A stretch of DNA of 64,000 bases from VXMT01 sp965204835 (GTDB lineage Bacteria > Chloroflexota > Dehalococcoidia > UBA2979). The notes under the pieces were generated by a model that worked only from the letters and a program-made list of their open reading frames with translations, did not search any database and had not been told where the DNA came from. The translations under genes and the position numbers were made by a program. Numbering within the stretch: position 1 is the first letter of the stretch; the number at the start of each line of letters is the position of its first letter. Shown in pieces: positions 8,956-18,608 of this stretch. The DNA lies in the NCBI GenBank assembly GCA_965204835.1, contig OZ242017.1:2480001-2544000 (forward strand), read 5' to 3'.

Positions 8956-9122
8956 CCAGTGTCAGTGTGGGCCGAGAAACGGCGGATCGCCCATGTAGGG
9001 GTGCCGAATCACTGCAAAACGGGCACCGGGAGGGGCTCGCCCCTGCTGCGCCCGTGTATCGAATACTACCTTTGTGTTAGCCTGCCCGCCATATTGAGCC
9101 GAGCACTCGAAAGCGAGGACGT

Positions 9123-9773
9123 GTGCCGCTCAGGATCCCGGAGGTCGTGATTGAACGCCTCCCCACGTACTACCGGCAGGTAGCCGAGTTGCGCGCCGCC
9201 GGCGTCACGACCGTCTCCTCCCAGGAGATAGGCGAGGCGCTCGATGTCACACCCGCCCAGATCCGCAAGGACCTGTCCTACTTCGGGCGCTTCGGGAAGC
9301 AGGGCCGCGGCTACTCCGTGGACCGGCTCACCCAGGAGCTCGAGACCATCCTCGGGTTCAACCGCCGCTGGCGCATGATGCTGGTCGGCGGAGGTGGCGT
9401 TGGCCGCACCATCGCCTCCCTCAACCACGGGAGCTTCCAGCCCTACGGCTTCGACATCGTCCGCGTCTACGACGTCGACCCCGCGCGGATCGGCGGCCTC
9501 GTCAACGGGATCCGGGTCCGCGACCTCGCCAACATCGACGCCGACATGCGCGAGGACCCGATCGAGATCGCCGTCATCGCGACACCGGGGGCCGTGGCGC
9601 AGGAGATCACGGACGCGCTCGTCGAGGCTGGCGTGTGCTCAGTCCTGAACTACACCACCGTGGTCGTGCAGGCGCCGCCGGGAGTCGAGGTGCGGCATGT
9701 CAATCCGCTGCTCGCCCTGCAGACGCTCACCTACCACCTCACCAACATGCGCGAGCCGATCACCACTCACTAG
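9123..9773 (+). CDS. rex: redox-sensing transcriptional repressor Rex
   Basis: Rex senses the NADH/NAD+ ratio and represses respiratory and fermentative genes when NADH is low. The 216-residue protein has the N-terminal winged-helix domain (about 5-78) with the Rex-specific block QIRKDLSYFGRFGKQGRGY. A Rossmann domain follows with LVGGGGVGRT (about 87-96) and the acidic residue after the second strand in YDVDPARIGG. The start is GTG behind GCGAGGAC. It stands alone between the SUMF1-fold gene and the MreB-like gene, both of which read in the opposite direction. No clear Rex operator palindrome was found upstream. Confidence 0.95.
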   Translation: MPLRIPEVVIERLPTYYRQVAELRAAGVTTVSSQEIGEALDVTPAQIRKDLSYFGRFGKQGRGYSVDRLTQELETILGFNRRWRMMLVGGGGVGRTIASLNHGSFQPYGFDIVRVYDVDPARIGGLVNGIRVRDLANIDADMREDPIEIAVIATPGAVAQEITDALVEAGVCSVLNYTTVVVQAPPGVEVRHVNPLLALQTLTYHLTNMREPITTH

Positions 9774-9798
9774 CGAGGGCGCTCCGCCGCGCTTGCTA
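9771..9798. terminator. convergent hairpin spanning the rex and mreB-like stop codons
   Basis: Inverted repeat TAGCGAGGGCGC / GCGCTTGCTA around a short loop. One arm begins with the rex stop codon; the other arm carries the opposite-strand stop codon of the MreB-like gene. The stem has one mismatch and a one-base bulge. No U-tract follows on either strand, so termination activity is uncertain. Confidence 0.4.
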
Positions 9799-10830
9799 CG
9801 GCTGGTCGGCGATGAGTGACTCCTCCTCGGTCGGGATGCTGCGCGCGATCACGTCGAAGTAGTCGAGCGCGGCGCCCGCGCCCTTCGCCACGCAGCGGTC
9901 CGGCTCGTCCGCGATGTGCACCGGCACGCCGATCTGGTCCAGCAACAGCGCGTCCAGGTGTCGCAGCCGCGCGCCGCCGCCCGTGAGCACGATCCCGTGA
10001 TCGATCACGTCGGCGGCAAGCTCGGGCGGGGTCCGCTCGAGCACGGAGCGGACGGTCTGCACGATCGCGCCGAGTTGCTCCTGGATCGCGAGCGTGATCT
10101 CCGAGGACTGCACCGTGATCGTGCGCGGCAGGCCCGTGATCTGGTCGCGGCCGCGCACGCGCATCGTCTCGTCCGGCTCCTGCGCGAGGGCGGAGCCGAT
10201 GGCGATCTTGAGCCCCTCGGCGGTGCGTTCGCCGACGATCAGGTTATGTCGCCGCCGGATGTGGAGCCCGATCGCGTCGTTGAGCCGGTCGCCGGCCACG
10301 CGCACGGAGTCCGCGGCGACGATGCCGAACATCGAGATCACCGCGGCCTCGGCCCGCCCGCCGCCGATGTTCAGCACCATGTGCCCGCGTGGCGACCCCA
10401 CGGGGATCTCGGCGCCGATCGCGGCTGCGAGGGGCTCCGGGATGAGGTGCGCCGGGCGGCGCGCCCCCGCCGCCTCGGCGGCGTCGCGCACCGCGCGCTG
10501 CTCGACGCGCGTCACGCCGTAGGGCGTGGAGACCATGACCTCGGGGCGGATGATGCGGAACCGCCCCATCACCTCGCCGATGAGGTAGCGCAGCAGCGCC
10601 TCGGTGATGAGGTAGTCGGCGATCGCGCCGTCGCGCATCGGCCGGATCACCTGGATGGTGCCGGGCTGGCGGCCGATCATCTCGTACGCCTGGTCGCCCA
10701 CGGCGATGACGGTGTTGTCGCGCTCGGCGAGCGCCACCACCGCGGGCTCCTCGAGCACGATGCCGCGCCCGCTCTCGAAGACGAGCACGCGCGCCGTACC
10801 GAGGTCGATGCCGAGTCGCTTGGTGACCAT
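9796..10830 (-). CDS. MreB/Mbl-like actin homologue with altered phosphate loop
   Basis: Bacterial actin-family protein of 344 residues, the usual MreB length. Phosphate-1 is GIDLGTARVLVF (7-18), the catalytic glutamate region is IPEPLAAAIGA (Glu132), and the adenosine motif LTGGGARLRHLDALL is present, as is GERTAEGLKIAIG. The phosphate-2 loop reads NIGGGRAE (154-161) where MreB normally has DIGGGTTE, so the Mg/ATP-contacting Asp and Thr residues are replaced. No mreC, mreD or rodA is adjacent. It may be a specialised or nucleotide-impaired filament protein rather than the main elongasome MreB. It precedes nothing in operon and converges with rex. Confidence 0.82.
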   Translation of the reverse strand: MVTKRLGIDLGTARVLVFESGRGIVLEEPAVVALAERDNTVIAVGDQAYEMIGRQPGTIQVIRPMRDGAIADYLITEALLRYLIGEVMGRFRIIRPEVMVSTPYGVTRVEQRAVRDAAEAAGARRPAHLIPEPLAAAIGAEIPVGSPRGHMVLNIGGGRAEAAVISMFGIVAADSVRVAGDRLNDAIGLHIRRRHNLIVGERTAEGLKIAIGSALAQEPDETMRVRGRDQITGLPRTITVQSSEITLAIQEQLGAIVQTVRSVLERTPPELAADVIDHGIVLTGGGARLRHLDALLLDQIGVPVHIADEPDRCVAKGAGAALDYFDVIARSIPTEEESLIADQP

Positions 10831-10835
10831 GCGCT

Positions 10836-10841
10836 GTATTA
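10836..10841 (-). promoter_or_regulatory. -10 element of the MreB-like gene
   Basis: TAATAC on the minus strand ends 5 bases before the ATG at 10830; only a weak AGG lies upstream. This fits a leaderless or very short-leader transcript. Confidence 0.35.
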
Positions 10842-10865
10842 CCTGTGTAGTCCCGAGGGCTTACC

Positions 10866-12122
10866 TTAGCGGGCGTACACCTCCGCGCCCAGCGTTTCGA
10901 GGCGCTCCTCGATGCGCGGGTAGCCGCGCTTGAGGTGCACGATGTCCCGCACCACCGTCTCCCCTTCCGCCGCCAGGCCCGCGATCACCACCGCGGCAGC
11001 CGCGCGCACGTCGAGCGCGCGCACGGGACTGCCGACCAGCGGGGTGGGGCCCTCGATGATGACCGACTGTCCGCCGGTGGTGATGCGGCCCCCCATCGTG
11101 CGCAGTTCGCCGACGTAGAGCAGGCGGTTCTCGAAGACGCGCTCGTGGATGATCGAGATGCCCTCGGCCTGCGTCAGCGCTGCGGCCATCGGTGCGTGCA
11201 GGTCCGTGGGGAAGCCCGGGTACGGCACGGCCTGGAGCTGCACGGCGCTCAACGGGCCGTCGACGCACGCGCGCACCGACCCGTCGTCCACCTCGACGCG
11301 CGCGCCGGCCTCGCGCAGCTTCGTGAGCAGCGAGTCCATGTGGGTGGGGTTGGCGCCTTCGAGGGTGACGTCGCCGCCGGTGGCGAGACCGGCGAGGAGG
11401 AACGTGCCGCCCTCGATGCGGTCCGGGATGATGCTGAACTCCGCGCCGTGCAGCGTCTCGACGCCGCCGACGGTGATCTGGTTGCTGCCGTGGCCGGAGA
11501 CGCGCGCGCCCATCGCGTTGAGCAGGTCGCCGGCCATCTGCACCTCGGGCTCGGCGGCGGCGTTCACGATCGTGGTCGTGCCGCGCGCGAGCGTGGCCGC
11601 GAACAGCACGTTCACGGTCCCCAGCACGCTCGGGTAGTCGAGGAAGACCCGTGAGCCTTCGAGCCGCGGGCTGTGGGCGACGAAGTTCTGGCCCTCGCGC
11701 CGCACCTCCGCGCCGAGCGCGCGGAACCCGGCGAGGTGTACGTCCACCGGTCGCACGCCGATCGCGTCGCCGCCCGGCGAGGGGCAGCCCGCCTCGCCGA
11801 AGCGGGCGAGCAGCGGCCCCATGACGAGGAACGACGCGCGCAGCGCGACGACGTGCTCGGGCTCGGCGACCGTCTCCGTCACGCCGCTCGCGTCGAGTGT
11901 GACGTCTTCGCCCTCGATGGTGACCTCGGCGCCGAGCGACTCGAGGAGCCGGCCCATCTCGCCGATGTCGCGGATCTCGGGCACGTTGTGGAGCCGCACG
12001 GGCTCGGCCGTGAGGAGAGCGGCGGCGAGGGCGTAGAGGGCGGCGTTCTTGGAACCCGAGGCCGGGAGACGACCGCGCAGGGGCCGTCCGCCCACGATGG
12101 CCAACTGCTGTTGCTGGCTCAT
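10866..12122 (-). CDS. murA: UDP-N-acetylglucosamine 1-carboxyvinyltransferase with Asp in the catalytic Cys position
   Basis: First committed enzyme of peptidoglycan synthesis, transferring enolpyruvate from PEP to UDP-GlcNAc. The 418 residues match MurA. The N-terminal ASGSKNAALYALAAALL, the Arg-containing LRASFLVMGPLLARFG and IGVRPVDVHLAGFRALGA are clear family blocks. The active-site loop reads PGGDAIGVRP, so Asp119 replaces the Cys that fosfomycin alkylates (Cys115 in E. coli). The nearest cysteine, Cys113, is six residues away. Asp at this site is known in naturally fosfomycin-resistant MurA enzymes such as that of Mycobacterium tuberculosis. The upstream 130 bases hold a TTACACT-like -10 on the minus strand. 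Confidence 0.95.
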   Translation of the reverse strand: MSQQQQLAIVGGRPLRGRLPASGSKNAALYALAAALLTAEPVRLHNVPEIRDIGEMGRLLESLGAEVTIEGEDVTLDASGVTETVAEPEHVVALRASFLVMGPLLARFGEAGCPSPGGDAIGVRPVDVHLAGFRALGAEVRREGQNFVAHSPRLEGSRVFLDYPSVLGTVNVLFAATLARGTTTIVNAAAEPEVQMAGDLLNAMGARVSGHGSNQITVGGVETLHGAEFSIIPDRIEGGTFLLAGLATGGDVTLEGANPTHMDSLLTKLREAGARVEVDDGSVRACVDGPLSAVQLQAVPYPGFPTDLHAPMAAALTQAEGISIIHERVFENRLLYVGELRTMGGRITTGGQSVIIEGPTPLVGSPVRALDVRAAAAVVIAGLAAEGETVVRDIVHLKRGYPRIEERLETLGAEVYAR

Positions 12123-12256
12123 GGCGTCCGCATCACCCGCCGCGGCGTGTCACCGCGCGAGGTCCGCGCCGCAACCACGGCACGATGCCTCGCGGTTCCC
12201 AGTGTAATGCGAAGTGCGCCCACCGGCGTAGCGGGACCTGAACTCCGTCCCGATAA

Positions 12257-12427
12257 CTACGCGCCCTCATCCTTCTCCCCGAGTTCCTGCTGCGTGAGCA
12301 CGCGCGCCCGACGCAGCTCGTGCAAGCGCATCTCGGCCAGCAGAGCGCGCGTCATCTCGTCGACGCGCTCGCGGCGTTCCGGCTTGAACTCATCGGTCAG
12401 TTCGGAGAATGGATGGTGCCCACTCAT
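12257..12427 (-). pseudogene. truncated XRE-family antitoxin remnant
   Basis: 56 codons from ATG 12427. The protein begins MSGHHPFSELTDEF and continues through PERRERVDEM, LLAEMRLHELRRARVLTQQELGE before ending at DEGA and a stop. This is the amino-terminal third of the XRE/HigA-like antitoxins (HPFSELT...PERR...EMxLHELRxARxLTQxELAE), cut off just as the DNA-binding helix-turn-helix should begin. The ATG overlaps the stop of the preceding toxin-like frame in the ATGA arrangement typical of toxin-antitoxin pairs. The DNA-binding part is absent, so it is probably non-functional. The family call rests on pattern recognition. Confidence 0.6.
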
Positions 12428-12520
12428 TCAATCCGTCCCTCTTGCCGCAATACCGTCAGGTGCTCGTCGTAGTGGCCTGCGACCGAGACCCGGCGACTTC
12501 GGTACGGACTCGGGTCGCGC
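12424..12520 (-). pseudogene. C-terminal remnant of a HigB/Gp49-like toxin gene
   Basis: The frame that ends in TGA at 12424-12426 reads VSVAGHYDEHLTVLRQEGRIE, closely resembling the conserved tail of toxins paired with HPFSELT-type antitoxins (ADRLYDEHLxxLxxEG). Upstream of that the reading frame loses family resemblance and has no start codon before atpC. Most of the toxin gene has therefore been deleted or eroded. The stop overlaps the antitoxin-like ATG by the usual ATGA. The exact left boundary of the remnant is uncertain. Confidence 0.45.
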
Positions 12521-12590
12521 CTTGGGGGACCGCCGCTTGTGACTCGTTGCGGCGACAAGGGTAGACAAGGGTAACGGCGTACCGCGGGCG

Positions 12591-13010
12591 CTACATACCC
12601 CGGTACTTGCGGTAGATGCGGATCCGGGCCTGGGCGCGCAGCAGCGCCAGGCGGGCGCGCGCCATGTCGAACGCCTCTTCCATCGTCACGCGGCCCTCGA
12701 CGCGCTCCGAGGCGCGCTCCCGGGCGGCCTCGGCTCGCGCCTCATCGATCTCGTCGATGCTCTCGGCCGCGTCGGCGAGGACGGTGACCTGGTCGTGCAG
12801 GATCTGGATGAAGCCGCCATGCACGATCATCGGCTCACGGTCGCCGCCGGCGACGGCGACCATCTCGCCGATGTCGAGGCTGGCCATGAGCGCGGCGTGG
12901 CCCGGCAGCAGCGTGATCTGGCCCTCGGTCGTGGGCACGATCAGCCGCTGCACGTCGTCGCGCGAGCTGATCTCGCGCTCCGCGGTGACGATGGAGACCT
13001 GCAGCGGCAT
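12591..13010 (-). CDS. atpC: ATP synthase F1 subunit epsilon
   Basis: Central-stalk subunit that couples and can inhibit the F1 motor. The 139-residue protein has the N-terminal beta-sandwich (PLQVSIVTAEREI, LPGHAALMASLDIG) and a C-terminal helical hairpin rich in Arg and Ala (ARAEAARERA... RARLALLRAQARIR). It is the last gene of the ATP synthase operon, 6 bases after atpD. It is immediately followed by the decayed toxin-antitoxin remnant. Confidence 0.95.
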   Translation of the reverse strand: MPLQVSIVTAEREISSRDDVQRLIVPTTEGQITLLPGHAALMASLDIGEMVAVAGGDREPMIVHGGFIQILHDQVTVLADAAESIDEIDEARAEAARERASERVEGRVTMEEAFDMARARLALLRAQARIRIYRKYRGM

Positions 13011-13016
13011 CTCGGC

Positions 13017-14426
13017 CTACTCCTCGGCCATAGTGCGGGCCTTCTCGACGGCCTCGTCGATGTTCCCGACCATGTAGAACGCGTTCTCCGGCAGGTCGTC
13101 GTGGCGGCCTTCGAGGATCTCCGTGAAGCCCCGCACCGTCTCGTCGACCGGCACGTAGCGGCCCTCGGAGCCCGTGAACTGCTCGGCCACGAAGAACGGC
13201 TGCGTCAGGAAGCGCTGGATGCGGCGCGCCCGGTTCACGGCCTGCCGGTCCTCGTCCGTCAGCTCCTCGATACCGAGGATGGCGATGATGTCCTGGAGGT
13301 CCTTGTAGCGCTGGAGCGTGCGCAGCACGCCCGAGGCCGCCTCGTAGTGCTCTTCGCCCACCACGTTGGCGTCCAGGATGCGGCTGAACGAGGTCAGCGG
13401 GTCCATCGCCGGGTACAGGCCCTGCTCGGCGAGCGACCGCTCCAGCGCCACGACCGCGTCGAGGTGGCCGAACGTCGTCGCCACGCCCGGGTCGGTGTAG
13501 TCGTCCGCGGGGACGTAGATCGCCTGGAACGAGGTAATCGAGCCCTTGTTCGTCGAGGTGATGCGCTCCTCGAGCTCACCGACCTCGGTGCCCAGCGTCG
13601 GCTGGTAGCCGACCGCCGAGGGCATGCGGCCCAGCAGCGCCGAGACCTCCATGCCGGCGAGGGTGTAGCGGTAGATGTTGTCGACGAAGAGCAGCACGTC
13701 GCGGTTCTCGTCGTCGCGGAAGTACTCGGCCATCGTCAGGCCGGTGAGCGCGATGCGGAGCCGCACGCCCGGCGGCTCGTTCATCTGGCCGAAGACCAGC
13801 GCCGTCTTGTCGAGGACGCCCGACTCCTCCATCTCGTGCCAGAGGTCGTTGCCCTCGCGCGAGCGCTCGCCCACGCCAGCGAACACGGACAGACCGCCGT
13901 GCTCGGTGGCGAGGTTTCGGATCAGCTCGGTGTTGACGACGGTCTTGCCGACGCCCGCGCCGCCGAAGAGGCCGACCTTCCCGCCACGCGCCAGCGGTGC
14001 GATGAGGTCGACGACCTTGATGCCCGTCTCGAGCATCTGCGCCTCGGTCTCCTGGTCCGCGTAGTCCGGGGGCGGTCGGTGGATCGGACGCCGGATCGCG
14101 TCCTCGGGAATCTCCTCGCCCGGGTCGATGGGCTCGCCGAGCACGTTGAAGATGCGTCCGAGGGTGGCCGGTCCGACCGGGACGGCGATGGGTGCCCCGG
14201 TGTCCTCCGCCGGGGCGCCCCGCTGGAGGCCCTCGGTGGCGTCGAGGGCGAGGCAGCGCACCCAGTTGTTGCCCAGGTGCTGCTGCACCTCGGTGACGAG
14301 GGTCTTGGTCGAGCCGTTGTCGCCCATCTCGACGTTGACCGCGTTGAAGATCTCGGGAAGGTCGCCCGTCGGGAACTCGACGTCGATGACCGTGCCGATG
14401 ACCTGCCTGACGTACCCGGTTGCCAT
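13017..14426 (-). CDS. atpD: ATP synthase F1 subunit beta
   Basis: Catalytic subunit of F1. The P-loop GLFGGAGVGKT, the Walker B strand VLLFVDNIYRYT and the catalytic-Glu loop GVGERSREGNDLWHEM are present. The conserved ALVFGQMNEPPGVRLRI block is also intact. At 469 residues the length is standard. The start ATG lies 40 bases after atpG. Translation is read from a weak purine-rich site (CGGGAGCG) before the ATG. Confidence 0.97.
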   Translation of the reverse strand: MATGYVRQVIGTVIDVEFPTGDLPEIFNAVNVEMGDNGSTKTLVTEVQQHLGNNWVRCLALDATEGLQRGAPAEDTGAPIAVPVGPATLGRIFNVLGEPIDPGEEIPEDAIRRPIHRPPPDYADQETEAQMLETGIKVVDLIAPLARGGKVGLFGGAGVGKTVVNTELIRNLATEHGGLSVFAGVGERSREGNDLWHEMEESGVLDKTALVFGQMNEPPGVRLRIALTGLTMAEYFRDDENRDVLLFVDNIYRYTLAGMEVSALLGRMPSAVGYQPTLGTEVGELEERITSTNKGSITSFQAIYVPADDYTDPGVATTFGHLDAVVALERSLAEQGLYPAMDPLTSFSRILDANVVGEEHYEAASGVLRTLQRYKDLQDIIAILGIEELTDEDRQAVNRARRIQRFLTQPFFVAEQFTGSEGRYVPVDETVRGFTEILEGRHDDLPENAFYMVGNIDEAVEKARTMAEE

Positions 14427-14466
14427 GGTTCGCTCCCGTTCGCCGGGCGCCTGCGCGCCCGTGCTC

Positions 14467-15381
14467 CTAGCGTTCGACTGCGGCGGTGCCGCCGACGATG
14501 TCGAGCAGCTCGCTGGTGATGAGTTCCTGTCGTGCCTTGTTGTAGGTCAGCGTGAGGCCCGCGACCATCTCCTCGGCGGCGTCGGTGGCGGCGCGCATGG
14601 CGACCATCCGCGCCGACTGCTCCGACGCCATCGCCTCGAGGATCGCGCCGTAGACCTGCATCTCGACGTAGCGCGGCAGCAGCGTCTCCAGCAGCCCGGC
14701 CGGTGACGGCTCGAAGATGAAGTCCACCGAGCCACCCGCGGCAGCGGCCATCTCCTCGCCCATCTCGTCGTCGTCCTCGGGCGGCTGGATCGGGAGGATC
14801 TGCCGCACCGTCGGGCGCTGGATGGCGGTGTTCACGAAGCGCTGGAAGCCGATGTAGACCTGGTCGATCTCACCGGCGATGTAGTCGTTCACGACGATGC
14901 GCGAGATCGGCAGCGTGTCCGACATCGTCGGGTAGTCCCCGAGGTCGGTGAACTCCGCGAGCTGCGGGAAGCCGGCCCGGCGGAAGAAGTCCCGCCCCTT
15001 GCGCCCCACCGAGATCACCGAGACACGGTCGACGTCCGGCTGGTGCTCGAGGGCGAGCGCGGCGCCGGCGCGGTTCATGTTGGAGTTGAGCCCACCGGCG
15101 AGACCGCGGTTCGCGGTGATGTGGATGAACGCGAAGTGCTTCACGTCCCGCTGCTCCAGCAGCGGGTGCGAGTCGTCCCCGCCGCTCGTGTCCGTCGAGG
15201 ACGCGAGCCGCAGCAGCACGGCGCGCATCTGCTCGGCGTAGGGCCGCGCGGCGAGCGCGCGGTCCTGTGCGCGTCGCATCTTGGACGCGGCGACGAGCTC
15301 CATGGCCTTGGTGACCTTGGCCGTGTTCTCGACCGACCGCATGCGGTCGCGGATGGCACGGACCTGGCCGGCGCCTGGCAT
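14467..15381 (-). CDS. atpG: ATP synthase F1 subunit gamma
   Basis: Rotor shaft subunit. The N-terminal helix (RDRMRSVENTAKVTKAMELVAASKMRRAQ) and the C-terminal helix (AATDAAEEMVAGLTLTYNKARQELITSELLDIVGGTAA) form the coiled-coil axle, both strongly conserved. The 304-residue protein has a small acidic insert (PPEDDDEMGEEMAAAAGG) around residue 200 that is not in the core family. It lies between atpA and atpD as in standard operons. Confidence 0.96.
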   Translation of the reverse strand: MPGAGQVRAIRDRMRSVENTAKVTKAMELVAASKMRRAQDRALAARPYAEQMRAVLLRLASSTDTSGGDDSHPLLEQRDVKHFAFIHITANRGLAGGLNSNMNRAGAALALEHQPDVDRVSVISVGRKGRDFFRRAGFPQLAEFTDLGDYPTMSDTLPISRIVVNDYIAGEIDQVYIGFQRFVNTAIQRPTVRQILPIQPPEDDDEMGEEMAAAAGGSVDFIFEPSPAGLLETLLPRYVEMQVYGAILEAMASEQSARMVAMRAATDAAEEMVAGLTLTYNKARQELITSELLDIVGGTAAVER

Positions 15382-15421
15382 CTAGTGCTGCTCCTCTGCC
15401 TTCGCTTCGTCCGCGCGGCGC

Positions 15422-16930
<1,509 letters not shown>

Positions 16931-16981
16931 TGTTCCCCCGTCGTCTCTCGGCGCTGTGGCTCAACTGAGCCTCGGGCGCTG

Positions 16982-17536
16982 CTAGAGGGTTCCCTGCTCG
17001 AGGCGCTGTCGCAGTCCGCGCAGCGCCGCGCGCGTCGACCCGTCGATCAGGCGGTCGCCGATGCGAATCACGGCGCCGCCGATGAGCTCCGGGTCGACCT
17101 CGGTTTCCAGTTCCACCGAGCGCCCCGTGCGCTCCGCCAGCTCAGTGGCGAAGCGCTCGCGACGCTCGTCGTCGATCTCGACGGCGGTCCGCACCACCGC
17201 CCGCGCCACACCGCGCCGCTCGTCCAGCAGCTCGCGGTAGTACGACGCGATCGAGGCGCCCAGGGCCAGCCGGTTCTTGCGCCGCAGCAACCGCAGCAGG
17301 TTGAGCTGCGTCTCCCCGATGTCCGGGAGCACGCGGCGCACGATCTCCTGGAAGCGCTCGTCCGTCATGCCGTCGCCCTGCAGCGCGGCCACGTACGAGC
17401 CGTCGCTGGTGAGCGCATCGAGGGCGTCGACGGCGCCGGTCCAGGCGTCCGCCGTGGACTCGTCCTCGTCGAGGAACGCCATGATGGCGAGCGCGTAGCG
17501 GCGGCCGGCTACGTCTCGGGCTTCACCCTCGGGCAT
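16982..17536 (-). CDS. atpH: ATP synthase subunit delta
   Basis: Peripheral stator subunit joining F1 to the b subunits. The 184-residue protein has the six-helix N-terminal bundle (RRYALAIMAFLDEDE...) and the C-terminal block VDPELIGGAVIRIGDRLIDGSTRAALRGLRQRL, where GGxxIRIGD is the family signature. It lies 19 bases after atpF and precedes atpA. Confidence 0.94.
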   Translation of the reverse strand: MPEGEARDVAGRRYALAIMAFLDEDESTADAWTGAVDALDALTSDGSYVAALQGDGMTDERFQEIVRRVLPDIGETQLNLLRLLRRKNRLALGASIASYYRELLDERRGVARAVVRTAVEIDDERRERFATELAERTGRSVELETEVDPELIGGAVIRIGDRLIDGSTRAALRGLRQRLEQGTL

Positions 17537-17555
17537 TGCCGCCTCCGCTCCCGGC

Positions 17556-18176
17556 CTAGTTCTGGTCGCCTACGCCACCCTCGACCAGCACCTCGTCGAT
17601 GAGGCGCTGGTGGGCGGCGCGGTCGAGCGACTGCCGGGTGACGCGCTCGGCGGCGGTGATGGTGAGGTCGGCGAACTCGCGGCGCAGCTGCTCGATGGCC
17701 TGGTCGCGCTCGACCGCCACCTCTTCGCGTGCGCGCGTGACGATCTGCTCTGCGTCGGCACGGGCGCGCTCCTCGAGCTCCGCGCGCAGTTGCGCGGCGC
17801 CCTCCTGCGCCTGGGCCACGAGCTCACGTGCCTGCTGCTGGGCCTCCTCGATGGCCTGCCGGGCCTCGGCCTCGCTGGCCGACGCCTCGGAGGCCGCCTG
17901 CTCGGCCCGTTCGAGGCCCTCCTGGATGCGCGCCTTGCGCTCATCGAGGAGCCGCAGGATGGGCTTGTACAGGAAGAGCCGCAGCACGATCAGCAGGATC
18001 GTGAAGTTGATCAGGTTCGAGACCAGCGACGGCAGGCTGAAGCCCAGGGCGGCAATGCCGCTGGCCTCCTCCGCCGCACTGACCAGCGCCGGCGTTGCCG
18101 CGAGCAGCGCACCGCCGGTGGCGGCCGCTGCCCGCTTGCCGGGCGCCGGGATCCAGCTCGGTCGTCGATCGAACAT
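17556..18176 (-). CDS. atpF: ATP synthase F0 subunit b, with N-terminal extension
   Basis: Stator arm with one membrane helix (LVSNLINFTILLIVLRLFLY) followed by a long charged coiled coil (about 80-190, ERAEQAASEASASEAEARQ...). The start at 18176 follows AGCGAGGCG. At 206 residues it is some 40 longer than usual b subunits. The extra N-terminal part is Arg/Pro then Ala-rich (AAAATGGALLAATPALVSAAEE) and resembles a cleavable signal peptide, paralleling the c subunit next door. The open frame continues upstream through atpE, but only the ATG at 18176 gives a sensible b subunit. Confidence 0.92.
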   Translation of the reverse strand: MFDRRPSWIPAPGKRAAAATGGALLAATPALVSAAEEASGIAALGFSLPSLVSNLINFTILLIVLRLFLYKPILRLLDERKARIQEGLERAEQAASEASASEAEARQAIEEAQQQARELVAQAQEGAAQLRAELEERARADAEQIVTRAREEVAVERDQAIEQLRREFADLTITAAERVTRQSLDRAAHQRLIDEVLVEGGVGDQN

Positions 18177-18205
18177 CGTGACGCCTCGCTTGCTGCTGCC
18201 GCGTC

Positions 18206-18544
18206 CTAGAAGACGAAGCCGATCAGAATGGCGACGACCAGCGCGTAGATGCCGATCGCCTCGGTGAACGCGATCGCGAGGATCATGTTCGTCTGGATGG
18301 GGCCGGCGGCCTCCGGGTTGCGACCCAGCGCCTCCATGGCCTTGCCACCGAGGAAGCCGATGCCGATGCCCGGGCCGAGGGCGCCGAGGCCCATGGCCAG
18401 GCCGGCCGCGATGAACTTCATCGCGTCGGCGGTGTAGGTGTTGTCGGCCTCCTGCGCACCGGCGATGCCGCTCGCGGCGAACCATGCCAATGCACCCAGC
18501 CCGAGCGCCATCAGGGCTCGTCGCGCGACTGCTCCGACTGTCAT
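18206..18544 (-). CDS. atpE: ATP synthase F0 subunit c, with apparent signal peptide
   Basis: Proteolipid of the rotor ring. The two-helix hairpin is clear: helix 1 has the glycine-packing motif GPGIGIGFLGG and helix 2 carries the ion-binding carboxylate in AFTEAIGIYALVVA. Helix 1 lacks the Gln typical of sodium-binding c subunits, so protons are the likely coupling ion. The start at 18544 follows GGGAGGGAA. The first 31 residues (RRALMALGLGALAWFAASGIAGAQ) look like a signal peptide with a cleavage site after AGA, which most bacterial c subunits lack. Confidence 0.93.
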   Translation of the reverse strand: MTVGAVARRALMALGLGALAWFAASGIAGAQEADNTYTADAMKFIAAGLAMGLGALGPGIGIGFLGGKAMEALGRNPEAAGPIQTNMILAIAFTEAIGIYALVVAILIGFVF

Positions 18545-18608
18545 TCCGGCGTTCCCTCCCAACGGGACGGCGGCCGTCCCTCGCGGCTCCGGCTTCCGGC
18601 CGGCGCCG

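Noticed and set aside
9040..9122. Rex operator upstream of rex
   Set aside because: Only a single TTGTG half-site (9072-9076) was found and no matching CACAA arm at the required distance.
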